A DNA stretch of 62,702 nucleotides, from contig CAZTII010000002.1 of assembly GCA_964613305.1 (NCBI GenBank), forward strand, positions 1-62,702, written 5' to 3'. Positions within the stretch are counted from its first letter, which is position 1. Every line of letters begins with the position of its first letter. Both the position numbers and the translations under genes were made by a program. This document shows, piece by piece, positions 17,135 through 24,965 of the stretch. This DNA comes from CAZTII01 sp964613305. Its GTDB lineage: Bacteria > Bacillota_I > Bacilli_A > Erysipelotrichales > Erysipelotrichaceae. Below the pieces are notes generated by a model, which searched no databases, was not told where the DNA came from, and was given only the letters and a program-made list of their open reading frames with translations.

Positions 17135-18358
17135 ATGAAGAAAGTATTAATTATTTTATGTTTGATGTGTTTATCTATTACGCCGTGTTATGCGAGTGAA
17201 GATTTAATGATAGAATCAGAAGCTGTTATTTTGATTGATGGTAAAACAGGTATGGTTTTATATGAGAAAAATAGTCATGAGAAAAAATATCCTGCAAGTA
17301 TTACTAAAATTATGACTGTTTATTTAGCTTTATCAAATTTATCACCTGATAAGGTATTAGTGGCTTCGCCTTCGGCAATTGATTCAATTGATCGTAAAAG
17401 TTCTCATATTTGGTTAGATTATAAAGAGGAAGCGACTGTTATTGATTTGGCTTATGCGGCTTTATTGAGTAGTGCTAATGATGCGAGTAATGTGCTTGCT
17501 GAGGGTGTTTCGGGTAGCCTTGATGGGTTTGTATCATTGATGAATGATACATGTGTTCAGTGGGGTTGTGTTGATACAACGTTTAAAAACGCTCATGGAT
17601 TACCTGATGAAGGGCATGTAACTAGTGCATATGATATGGCATTAATTACAAAGAATGCGATGAAGAATGAAGTGTTTCGTACTGTTTTTTCGACAGTGAC
17701 GTATAAAATGAATAGCACAAATAAACAGAAAAATGTTCGTGAATTTGCGCAAGGAAATGAAATCTTGAAGAATAGTCCTTATTTTTATGAGTATGCTAAT
17801 GGTGGAAAAATTGGATGGACGCAAGATGCGGGATATACCATCGTTACTAGTGCTTCTTATAATAATATGGATTTAATTGCGGTTGTATTGGGTGCTAGTA
17901 GTAAAGAAGCTCGTTATCGTGATAGTAAGAAATTATTGGATTATGGATTTAGTAATTTTAAGACGATGATGATTAAAAAAGAGGATATTGGTGTTAAGGA
18001 AGTTGATATCATTAACAGTAAAACAGTTGTTGGAAAAGCGAAATTTAGTATTTCTAATAACTTGAATGTATTGTTACCGATGTCGACTGATGAGGGGACA
18101 ATCAGTACTGAAATTACAGTTAGAAATGGTGATGATCCACAGTTTATTAAGGGCTTTTTGACGATATTAATTAGTGGTAAAGCAGTTGGTGAAGTTGCTA
18201 TGGAACAAGTTGTTGAAACGTATGATTTAAGTTTTGGTGCTCGTGTTGTTCCTATGATTTCTTTGGCATTTAATTGGTTTAGTGTTGTTATTTTAGTGTT
18301 GATTTATTTGTTTCGTATTATGATGTTTCTTCGTAAAAACACAAAATTACCTGATTAA
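17135..18358 (+). CDS. dacF: D-alanyl-D-alanine carboxypeptidase (DacA/DacF type)
   Basis: The 407-residue secreted enzyme has a cleavable signal peptide (residues 1-20), the penicillin-binding SxxK motif in PASITKIMTVYLAL (near 57), the SxN motif in LLSSANDASN and a third motif in NGGKIGWTQDAGYT. It trims the terminal D-Ala of peptidoglycan stem peptides. The third motif reads KIG instead of the usual KTG. After a small beta domain, a C-terminal membrane helix (about 374-396) anchors it, instead of the usual amphipathic helix. It lies between the intron and the pilus locus with its own promoter. Confidence 0.88.
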   Translation: MKKVLIILCLMCLSITPCYASEDLMIESEAVILIDGKTGMVLYEKNSHEKKYPASITKIMTVYLALSNLSPDKVLVASPSAIDSIDRKSSHIWLDYKEEATVIDLAYAALLSSANDASNVLAEGVSGSLDGFVSLMNDTCVQWGCVDTTFKNAHGLPDEGHVTSAYDMALITKNAMKNEVFRTVFSTVTYKMNSTNKQKNVREFAQGNEILKNSPYFYEYANGGKIGWTQDAGYTIVTSASYNNMDLIAVVLGASSKEARYRDSKKLLDYGFSNFKTMMIKKEDIGVKEVDIINSKTVVGKAKFSISNNLNVLLPMSTDEGTISTEITVRNGDDPQFIKGFLTILISGKAVGEVAMEQVVETYDLSFGARVVPMISLAFNWFSVVILVLIYLFRIMMFLRKNTKLPD

Positions 18359-18409
18359 TTATAATGACTAAATTTGTATATAATTGTATTTTGGTGGTTC
18401 TATAATAAG

Positions 18410-18439
18410 TTGTTAATTACCCTGTTAGTATGTTATAAT
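18410..18439 (+). promoter_or_regulatory. Putative promoter of the type IV pilus operon
   Basis: TTGTTA (18410-18415) and TATAAT (18434-18439), spacer 18 bases, about 40 bases before pilC. The genes from pilC to the second minor prepilin are closely packed behind it. Confidence 0.5.
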
Positions 18440-18479
18440 AATTAAAGAAATATTTTGTTTATATAGAAAGGTAACAGTT

Positions 18480-19661
18480 ATGGAATTTAGATGTGAATTG
18501 ATCGACGAAAATAATCGTCGTAAAAAACAAGTTATTGAAGCTGATAATGAACAATTACTGTTACTGAAAGTGAAACAAATGAATTGTTATTTAGTTTCAA
18601 AAGAAGAAATAGAAGTTTATGCTCAACCTAGAGGTTCAATTAAGGTAAAAGAATTAATTATTTTTTGTCGTCAAATGTCAGTTATGTTACAAAGTGGTGT
18701 TACACTTGTTCGTGCTGTTAATATTATGCAGATGAAGTCTTCGGTGGGTAAAACCTCAAGGATGTATCAAGATATGTATGAAGCATTACAAAAGGGTAAC
18801 TCGTTATATGGCGCGATGAATTCATTAAATTGTTTCCCGGAATTATTGTTGAATATGGTGAAGGCTGGTGAAGCCAGTGGTACGTTGGATAGTAATCTAA
18901 GTAAAATGGCGGAACATTTTGAGAAGGAACATCGTTTACAAAATAAAATTAAAGGTGCTCTGACTTATCCGATGATTTTAGCGTCGATGACAGTGGCGAT
19001 TGTATTGTTATTAGTTACTTTTGTTCTTCCAACTTTTTTTAATTTATATGCTGGACAAGAATTGCCGTTGCCGACACGTATTGTTGTTGGTGTGAGTAAT
19101 TTTATTACTGGTAATTGGATATCAATTATCATCTTTATTGTAATTTGTGTATTTACTTTTCCTTTATTACGTAAAATACCAAAAATTGCTCGTCTTATTG
19201 ATGGCTTTAAATTAAATGCACCAATGATTGGTAAGTTGAATCGTGTTATTTATTCGGCACGTTGTGCGCGCACGTTTTCTTCGTTATATTCAAGTGGTTT
19301 GGATATGATTGAATTACTAAAGATGCTTGGTGGTATTTTAGTGAATAAAGTAATTGAAGATGGTTTTGAAGTGGTTGTTGAAAAGGTAAGTCGTGGTGAG
19401 TTAATATCAACATCACTTATTGAAATGAATATTTTTGATCCGATGTTTACTTCCATGGTTTTTATCGGTGAAGAATCCGGTTCTATGGAAACAATATTGA
19501 TTAAGGCCGCTGATTATTTTGATGAAGAAGCTGAAGCGGCGACAACGCGACTTGTGGGGATGCTTGAACCGTTGTTAATCATTATCATGGGATTAGTTGT
19601 TGGTTTTATCGTTGTTGCGATTATGATGCCGATGTATGGTATGTTGCAACATGTTCAATAA
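18480..19661 (+). CDS. pilC: Type IV pilus inner-membrane platform protein PilC (GspF family)
   Basis: The 393-residue protein has two T2SF domains (about 60-185 and 265-385), each with FCRQMSVMLQSGVTLVRAV or ARCARTFSSLYSSGLDMIE repeats, and three membrane helices (about 162-190, 212-232, 362-388). A short cytoplasmic N-terminal region precedes the first domain. PilC forms the rotor platform on which PilB and PilT act. An AGAAAGG site precedes the ATG. It leads the pilus operon; the PilM-like gene begins 19 bases later. Confidence 0.9.
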   Translation: MEFRCELIDENNRRKKQVIEADNEQLLLLKVKQMNCYLVSKEEIEVYAQPRGSIKVKELIIFCRQMSVMLQSGVTLVRAVNIMQMKSSVGKTSRMYQDMYEALQKGNSLYGAMNSLNCFPELLLNMVKAGEASGTLDSNLSKMAEHFEKEHRLQNKIKGALTYPMILASMTVAIVLLLVTFVLPTFFNLYAGQELPLPTRIVVGVSNFITGNWISIIIFIVICVFTFPLLRKIPKIARLIDGFKLNAPMIGKLNRVIYSARCARTFSSLYSSGLDMIELLKMLGGILVNKVIEDGFEVVVEKVSRGELISTSLIEMNIFDPMFTSMVFIGEESGSMETILIKAADYFDEEAEAATTRLVGMLEPLLIIIMGLVVGFIVVAIMMPMYGMLQHVQ

Positions 19662-19680
19662 GAATAGGGGGTGTTGATGA

Positions 19681-20013
19681 ATGCCATTATTTATAGAAAT
19701 TGGTAACAATGTTATCAAGATTGCTAGTGTAAAGAATAATAGGGGAAAACTTATTGTTGATCGTTTTGAGACGTTGTCTACATTAACAGATCCTGCTTCT
19801 TTAATGAATATTAAGGATAATATTATTGATTTGGGTTTTAAAACTCGTGATGTGTCGATATTGTTGAATTCTAATGTGGTTATTTATCGTGAATTAAGAA
19901 TTCCTCTTATTGAAAAGAAAAAAGCGTTAGCGGTTGTAGCAAATGAGTTAGCGGGTATTCAAACGGTTAAAGTTGAATTGGTGGCAGAATTTATTCCAAT
20001 TCAAGTGTTATAA
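19681..20013 (+). CDS. pilM: PilM-like actin-fold protein, N-terminal part cut by an in-frame TAA
   Basis: These 110 residues match the first half of a PilM (MPLFIEIGNNVIKIASVKNN phosphate-1-like loop; TRDVSILLNSNVVIYRELRIP). The TAA at 20011-20013 is in the same frame as the following reading frame (20023-21111), and translation resumed across it gives an uninterrupted PilM. I therefore read this as one gene split by a single nonsense codon, or a sequencing error. The GGGGGTG ribosome site precedes this start. PilM normally sits in the cytoplasm holding PilN's tail and coupling to PilB. Confidence 0.75.
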   Translation: MPLFIEIGNNVIKIASVKNNRGKLIVDRFETLSTLTDPASLMNIKDNIIDLGFKTRDVSILLNSNVVIYRELRIPLIEKKKALAVVANELAGIQTVKVELVAEFIPIQVL

Positions 20014-20022
20014 GAAGAAAAG

Positions 20023-21111
20023 ATGCAACGTGTTTTATCGTTTGCGATTCCAACTAACTTAATGATTTCAATGATTGGTTGGCTTAATTCAGTTAAGTTT
20101 TCTAAAATTAGTGCTTTTGGCATTGGTCAAATTGCATTGCTTGAATATATTAAAAACACAAGTTTAAAGACATTAACTGTTCCTTATTTATTGATTGATA
20201 TTACTCAAGGATTAACAAAGTTTTATTTGTTTGATGAAGGTTCTTTCATTTTAATGCGTACGGCTCGTTTGGATTATAATAATAAAAACGAAATGATAAC
20301 GACATTAACGAATGAGATTTCATTAATGCAACAATTCCAATTATCTCGTCGTTATCAAGCGAATATGGAACAAGTTTACTTATTTGGTGATTATGCTCAA
20401 TTGGATGAGTTGGCACTAGAACTTCAAACGGTAGTGCCATTGACCATTGAGATTATGCCAGCTTTGGAATCGCTTAAATGTTCTGAAGGTTTTGAATATT
20501 TGGCTAATATTTATTTGCTTGGAGCTGCTTTAAATAAAAATAAGAGTGTCGATTTATTACGACGCTTTAATGTCAATAATAAAGCTAAAAAGAAAATAAA
20601 AAAAGAGACAGTGAAGAGTATTGCACTGTTTTCGGCATATACAATCGCATTAGCTGGAGTTGCTGGATATTATTATGTAAAGAATAATAAAATTGTTGAG
20701 GAAATTAATGCTGAACGTGTTTTTGTTGATGATCCAGCGAATAAAGCATTGGTTGCTAGTATTATGGAAGAAAAAAGTAAGGTTGAACTGATTGATGGTT
20801 TAATCGCGGAAGTAAAAAAGGTTCGTGAAATTCAGGATTATATTCCTGATTTTACCTCACCAATTGATTTAATATTAAATGGGTATAAAGGTGTTACTGT
20901 TGTTGGATATCAATATTCAGTTCCGAATTTATCATTGTCATTAACATGCAATAATCAATTTGTTCCACCCTATTACGTTGATTATTTAATGGAAACACAA
21001 CTGTTTAAAAGTGTGAAATATAATGGTTTTACATATAGTATTGAAACCGGCGAATGTACATTTACTTTGGAGTGTGAATTGAATCGAGGTGTAGATGATG
21101 AAACTCACTAA
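20023..21111 (+). CDS. PilM C-terminal half fused to a PilN-like membrane protein
   Basis: Residues 1-175 complete the PilM fold (VPYLLIDITQGLTKFYLFDEG is the second nucleotide-binding-like strand-loop). Residues about 195-220 form one membrane helix and the remaining 140 are an extracytoplasmic PilN-like domain. In most systems PilM and PilN are separate proteins joined by PilN's cytoplasmic tail; here they seem to be one chain. This part has only a poor AAGAAGAAAAG site before its ATG, fitting its being the second half of the interrupted gene. It ends overlapping the PilO-like start by 17 bases. Confidence 0.72.
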   Translation: MQRVLSFAIPTNLMISMIGWLNSVKFSKISAFGIGQIALLEYIKNTSLKTLTVPYLLIDITQGLTKFYLFDEGSFILMRTARLDYNNKNEMITTLTNEISLMQQFQLSRRYQANMEQVYLFGDYAQLDELALELQTVVPLTIEIMPALESLKCSEGFEYLANIYLLGAALNKNKSVDLLRRFNVNNKAKKKIKKETVKSIALFSAYTIALAGVAGYYYVKNNKIVEEINAERVFVDDPANKALVASIMEEKSKVELIDGLIAEVKKVREIQDYIPDFTSPIDLILNGYKGVTVVGYQYSVPNLSLSLTCNNQFVPPYYVDYLMETQLFKSVKYNGFTYSIETGECTFTLECELNRGVDDETH

Positions 21112-21748
21112 AAGAGAAGCGATGTTAATAACGTTTTTAGCGTTTTTTGCAGTTACGGTGTTATCTGTTCTTTTTGTTATTAAACCAATGATGGAAGTGA
21201 TTAAATCAAATACAGCTACTCTTGAAATGGTAAAAATTGAAAAAGAAAATATGATTGCTAATTTAGCTTTGGTAGGTAAATATGAAGGACAATTAGATGA
21301 GAAGAAACTTCTTTTGCAAGAAGAAATTGCTTTTTTAGTGTCTAATCAGAGTAACTCTGAATTATCGAAGTATATTATGGAAATTGCTCGTGTTAATCAA
21401 ATAACGATGCTTTCCTATTCTATTTCTGATGCTCAAGTTGAAGCTGTTCCTTCGTATTTAACGGAAGGGCAACCAGAAGTTTCATATCCGATTAAAGAAT
21501 ATTTATATGCGGTGAATAATCTTAGTGATCAAATCGTTGAATCGAAACAATTTGATGAAGTGTTATTGATGCATCAGTTAATTGATTGTCAAATTGAATG
21601 TACCTATGCCCAATATTTGAAGTTTATTGATGCGATTAAAGGAGAAAATAGAAGTATTAAGGTGATTAATGCTTCAAAATCAGTGACCGAAGAGGCGTAT
21701 GTATTTAGTGTTCAAATTTCGGTGTTAAGCACTAAAGGAATGGAGTGA
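21095..21748 (+). CDS. PilO-like pilus assembly protein
   Basis: The 217-residue protein has one membrane helix (about 11-32), a coiled coil (about 35-85, rich in E/K/L) and a C-terminal alpha/beta domain of about 120 residues. This is the PilO layout, and the position after a PilN-like domain is the canonical order. PilN and PilO form the inner-membrane alignment complex. Sequence similarity is low, as usual for PilO. Start could be 21095 or 21098, both behind GAGGTG. Confidence 0.65.
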   Translation: MMKLTKREAMLITFLAFFAVTVLSVLFVIKPMMEVIKSNTATLEMVKIEKENMIANLALVGKYEGQLDEKKLLLQEEIAFLVSNQSNSELSKYIMEIARVNQITMLSYSISDAQVEAVPSYLTEGQPEVSYPIKEYLYAVNNLSDQIVESKQFDEVLLMHQLIDCQIECTYAQYLKFIDAIKGENRSIKVINASKSVTEEAYVFSVQISVLSTKGME

Positions 21749-23298
21749 TTTTAGTGAAAAATAGAAGTAAACAAGGCGTTGTTCTTGTGTATGTCATTCT
21801 TATTTTTTCATTACTTGTAATTCTTGCCTCTGGAATGATGACTCTTTCGTTAAATTCTAGAAAGGCAACAATTAACCAAATCAATAATGAACAAGCGTAT
21901 TATACAGCTAGAAGTGGTTTAGATTTAGTGATGGATGCGCTGTTAAATGATCCTGAACTTGCAAAGCGGTATGCTTTGTTGTTTAAACGTGCTCCTAATA
22001 ATACAGAACTTATTACACATGAACAGCTAAATAGTATCGATTTAACCGCTGAAAAGATGGGAGTAGTGGATATCAAAGGAGAGTGTAAGGCTTATTTAGC
22101 GGATAATTCAACATGTAAAAAAATAGAAATTACTTCGACTGGTACATATAATGAAAAAAAGCGTTCAGTAAAGGGAATAATAGAATATACTGGAAATGAT
22201 AATCGCTTTATTGGCTATCCGATTAATCGTGTTGTTATTGGTAATTATGCCATCCCTATAAATACCTTGTCTGAAAATCCGATTGTTGGATTTATTGATC
22301 GAGGAGATTTTGCTAAATTTATAAATGATACACCAAATAATTTGAATTTTTCAAATAAAGAGAATTTCAAAATAGAAGATGATGGTACAGCGACTTTTAT
22401 TTCACCTAATAACCAACGAGTATATTTGCGTCATAAAGCCGGACAATCTCCTTATAGTGATGAGCATGTGCTTCATCATCTGTTTAATCAAGAGCTATAT
22501 GATTATGTTTATAAGAATAAAGATGTCGAGTCAATCAATGATAAAAATAAGGTAGAAGGTAGTGTTGTTTATGTACAACGTTCGATAAGAAGTACCAATA
22601 AAGAACCAAATAAAGACGGTAAGGAAGCAAAAGATACTAAGGAGCCAACGACTTTAAAAACCGATTCGATGAGTGTTAGACTAAAACCAAATAAAGACGG
22701 TTTAGCAATGATGGTTATTGACTTAGATTTGGATTTAGCAGACCAAGTAAGTCCTATTAAGTATGATGTAGAGCTAAGTCTAACAATAGATGTAGCGCCT
22801 GAAGTTAAAGCGGCAATTATATTATTAAGAGGAAGTCAAAATTTTAAAAATGTTATATTTAAAAGTGCTAAGATTTCTGTTGATAAAGAAAATAAAGACG
22901 ATTTATCACGTGTATTATTTATTGATAATAGTTTGCCTGATTTAACTTGTCAACATCCAAGAATTGGTATATCTTCTATTATTTATGATACCAGTAACAT
23001 TAATTGTTGGTTTTTAGGACCATATTCTAGCTTGAAATTGGATAAAACGGTATTTACGGGAGGTATAGTGGCAAGTGATAAAACTGCTGAGGATGCTGAA
23101 CAACAAGACTACAGTTCTGGAATCGTTTTATCGCGAAGAATTTTCGGAAGATTTTATAACGAAATTCTTGATGGCATCATACATGAAAAAGGATATTTAC
23201 CGTCTGTGTATGGGAATTCTAAATATCCTAGTGGTGGCTTACTTGTTGGTGTGGGGAATGCTAGACAGTATGGTACTTGGAGGAGAGTATATGAATGA
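21745..23298 (+). CDS. PilX-like pilus-associated protein with N-terminal membrane helix
   Basis: The 517-residue protein begins with a short basic tail and a hydrophobic helix (GVVLVYVILIFSLLVILASG) of the kind found in PilX N-terminal domains, followed by repeated polar residues and a long extracellular region with a lysine-rich disordered segment (about 275-310). A strict prepilin peptidase site (G then FTLIE) is absent. It would be a minor pilus or tip component. The start is GTG at 21745 behind AAGGA, with GTG 21754 as an alternative. It overlaps both neighbours. Confidence 0.6.
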   Translation: MILVKNRSKQGVVLVYVILIFSLLVILASGMMTLSLNSRKATINQINNEQAYYTARSGLDLVMDALLNDPELAKRYALLFKRAPNNTELITHEQLNSIDLTAEKMGVVDIKGECKAYLADNSTCKKIEITSTGTYNEKKRSVKGIIEYTGNDNRFIGYPINRVVIGNYAIPINTLSENPIVGFIDRGDFAKFINDTPNNLNFSNKENFKIEDDGTATFISPNNQRVYLRHKAGQSPYSDEHVLHHLFNQELYDYVYKNKDVESINDKNKVEGSVVYVQRSIRSTNKEPNKDGKEAKDTKEPTTLKTDSMSVRLKPNKDGLAMMVIDLDLDLADQVSPIKYDVELSLTIDVAPEVKAAIILLRGSQNFKNVIFKSAKISVDKENKDDLSRVLFIDNSLPDLTCQHPRIGISSIIYDTSNINCWFLGPYSSLKLDKTVFTGGIVASDKTAEDAEQQDYSSGIVLSRRIFGRFYNEILDGIIHEKGYLPSVYGNSKYPSGGLLVGVGNARQYGTWRRVYE

Positions 23299-23647
23299 TA
23301 AAAAAAGTGGTTTTACTTTAATTGAAGTTATTGTCTCAATCGCTATTTTATCAATTATTTCTGTTATGTTTGTTAGTATTTTTAGTCAAGGAATTTTAAT
23401 TTCGAAAGTGAGCAATCAACTTAGTAAAGATTCTAGTGGTGCTCAAAAGATGGCTGAAATATTGAATGGGTGTACTCCATCAACTACGTCGATTGAGAAA
23501 GAAATTATTTTAGGACAAGCGACTGTATCAGTACCAAGCCCATCTCCTGAGACTACAAAAACGCTACCAATTTCAATAAAGAAGAATGTAATTTTATATA
23601 CTTGTAAATATGGCGATAAAAATGTTGAGTATAGAATCATAAAGTAG
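23291..23647 (+). CDS. Type IV prepilin-like protein, minor pilin
   Basis: The 118-residue protein has a six-residue positive leader, then the prepilin peptidase site and helix SGFTLIEVIVSIAILSII with the conserved Glu at +5. A small, mostly beta C-terminal domain follows, ending in a Cys-containing strand pair. The prepilin peptidase encoded by the opposed gene would cleave after Gly. The start at 23291 has AGGAG in front; longer in-frame extensions run inside the upstream gene and are rejected. Confidence 0.82.
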   Translation: MNDKKSGFTLIEVIVSIAILSIISVMFVSIFSQGILISKVSNQLSKDSSGAQKMAEILNGCTPSTTSIEKEIILGQATVSVPSPSPETTKTLPISIKKNVILYTCKYGDKNVEYRIIK

Positions 23648-23655
23648 GTGACTGT

Positions 23656-24159
23656 ATGAAGAAAAAAGGGATGACATTAATTGAACTCATCATATCATTA
23701 TCAATTGTTGTGGTTGTAATGACTTTTTTTGTCGCGTCATATGGTCCTATTTTTTCATTGTATGGTACAGGAAAAAGCTTAGCAACCGCTAAAGCTCAAT
23801 CGACACAAATGTTGAATGTAATAAAAAGAGAAATTCGAACCGAAAAAAAAGATATTATTGTAACAGATACTTATAATTCTGCAAATCATTGTTTGGTAAG
23901 TCGTAATAATCAACTCTTCAAACAAACAGGTAGTAACAGTTATCCTCCATATCCCGACTTACCTGATAAACTATATAAGGCTACAAAAGAATGTAAAATT
24001 ACGTTTAAAGTTATTGAGAGTAATGGTGTTAAAGCAATTGAAGTGTCCATTGTAGTGGATGGATATAGTGTTGTTGAAGTAATTAAACCTGATAATCCAG
24101 ATGCTATTATTTCTAGTAAAGATACTAGTGGTCCATTGTTGTGTTATAAAAAGCCTTAA
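23656..24159 (+). CDS. Type IV prepilin-like protein, minor pilin (PulJ/ComGF-like)
   Basis: The 167-residue protein opens with MKKKGMTLIELIISLSI, a four-residue leader, Gly-Met cleavage site and Glu at +5, then a hydrophobic helix and a beta-rich domain with two Cys. This matches minor pilins that prime assembly. Here the residue after the cleaved Gly is Met in place of Phe, which is tolerated in the family. It starts nine bases after the previous prepilin gene. Its end overlaps the convergent prepilin peptidase gene by four bases. Confidence 0.8.
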   Translation: MKKKGMTLIELIISLSIVVVVMTFFVASYGPIFSLYGTGKSLATAKAQSTQMLNVIKREIRTEKKDIIVTDTYNSANHCLVSRNNQLFKQTGSNSYPPYPDLPDKLYKATKECKITFKVIESNGVKAIEVSIVVDGYSVVEVIKPDNPDAIISSKDTSGPLLCYKKP

Positions 24160-24899
24160 ATTAGTAAGCTTAAATACCATGTTATAAGAGGTTGTCCATA
24201 AAATAGTGCTAGGAAGATGGCGATAATGAGTGATGGTCCTAGTGGCATTTCTGATTTTTTATCGCTTCCTTTTAGTAAACTGATTGCTCCGATGATTCCG
24301 CCAAGGATGATTCCTAGTAGTGCGGCAACGATGATGAGTTTATATCCTAATAGAAATCCGGCTGATGCCATTAGTTTTACATCACCATATCCTAAACCTT
24401 TAGTGATGTATGCGATAATAAAAAATGGTATACTTATGATAAGAAGTCCGATGATTCTATCTTTTATTAGATGATCAAATGGTATTAGTAAAATCCCGGC
24501 GATGATTAAGGCGATATGGGTTCTATCGGGTATAATCATGGAGTCAAGGTCAATAAAGGCGGCGCTGATTAGAAAAGCAGCGACGATGCAGTAAATTGGT
24601 GTTTGAATCGTGATTTTAAATTTTAAGTAGATTGCTAGAAAGACAAATCCAGTTAATAGTTCTACGATTGGATAACGTAGTGATATGTGTTGATGGCAAT
24701 ATCTACATTTTCCTTTTAAGAAAAGATAACTAAATACGGGAATGAGATCGATTGCTTTTAGAGTTGTATGGCAATTTGAGCACATTGAGCGTCCTTGTGA
24801 TACTTTGATTGGTGCTTGATAACGGTATATTACGACATTTAAAAAGGAACCGATAACAATTCCAACGACGAATACATAGGTTGCAAGTAGTAGATCCAT
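24156..24899 (-). CDS. pilD: Prepilin leader peptidase/N-methyltransferase (PilD/GspO)
   Basis: The 247-residue polytopic protein has the N-terminal zinc-type CSNC...CRYC motif pair (near 35-38 and 64-67, with the YRYPIVELLTGF-like follow-on), and the two catalytic aspartates of type IV prepilin peptidases in FIDLDSMIIPD and GYGDVKLMA. It cleaves the prepilin leader and methylates the new N-terminus. It lies on the opposite strand between the minor pilins and pilB, so it must have its own promoter. Confidence 0.92.
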   Translation of the reverse strand: MDLLLATYVFVVGIVIGSFLNVVIYRYQAPIKVSQGRSMCSNCHTTLKAIDLIPVFSYLFLKGKCRYCHQHISLRYPIVELLTGFVFLAIYLKFKITIQTPIYCIVAAFLISAAFIDLDSMIIPDRTHIALIIAGILLIPFDHLIKDRIIGLLIISIPFFIIAYITKGLGYGDVKLMASAGFLLGYKLIIVAALLGIILGGIIGAISLLKGSDKKSEMPLGPSLIIAIFLALFYGQPLITWYLSLLI

Positions 24900-24965
24900 A
24901 GTAATACCTCACTTTAGTATATTGTAGTATATTCTTAGAAGAAATTCTATCATTGGAGGGTAAAG

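Noticed and set aside
20011..20013. TAA in pilM as programmed recoding or phase variation
   Set aside because: Both halves are in the same frame with no homopolymer or slippery run, and TAA is not used for selenocysteine or pyrrolysine; nonsense mutation or error is simpler.
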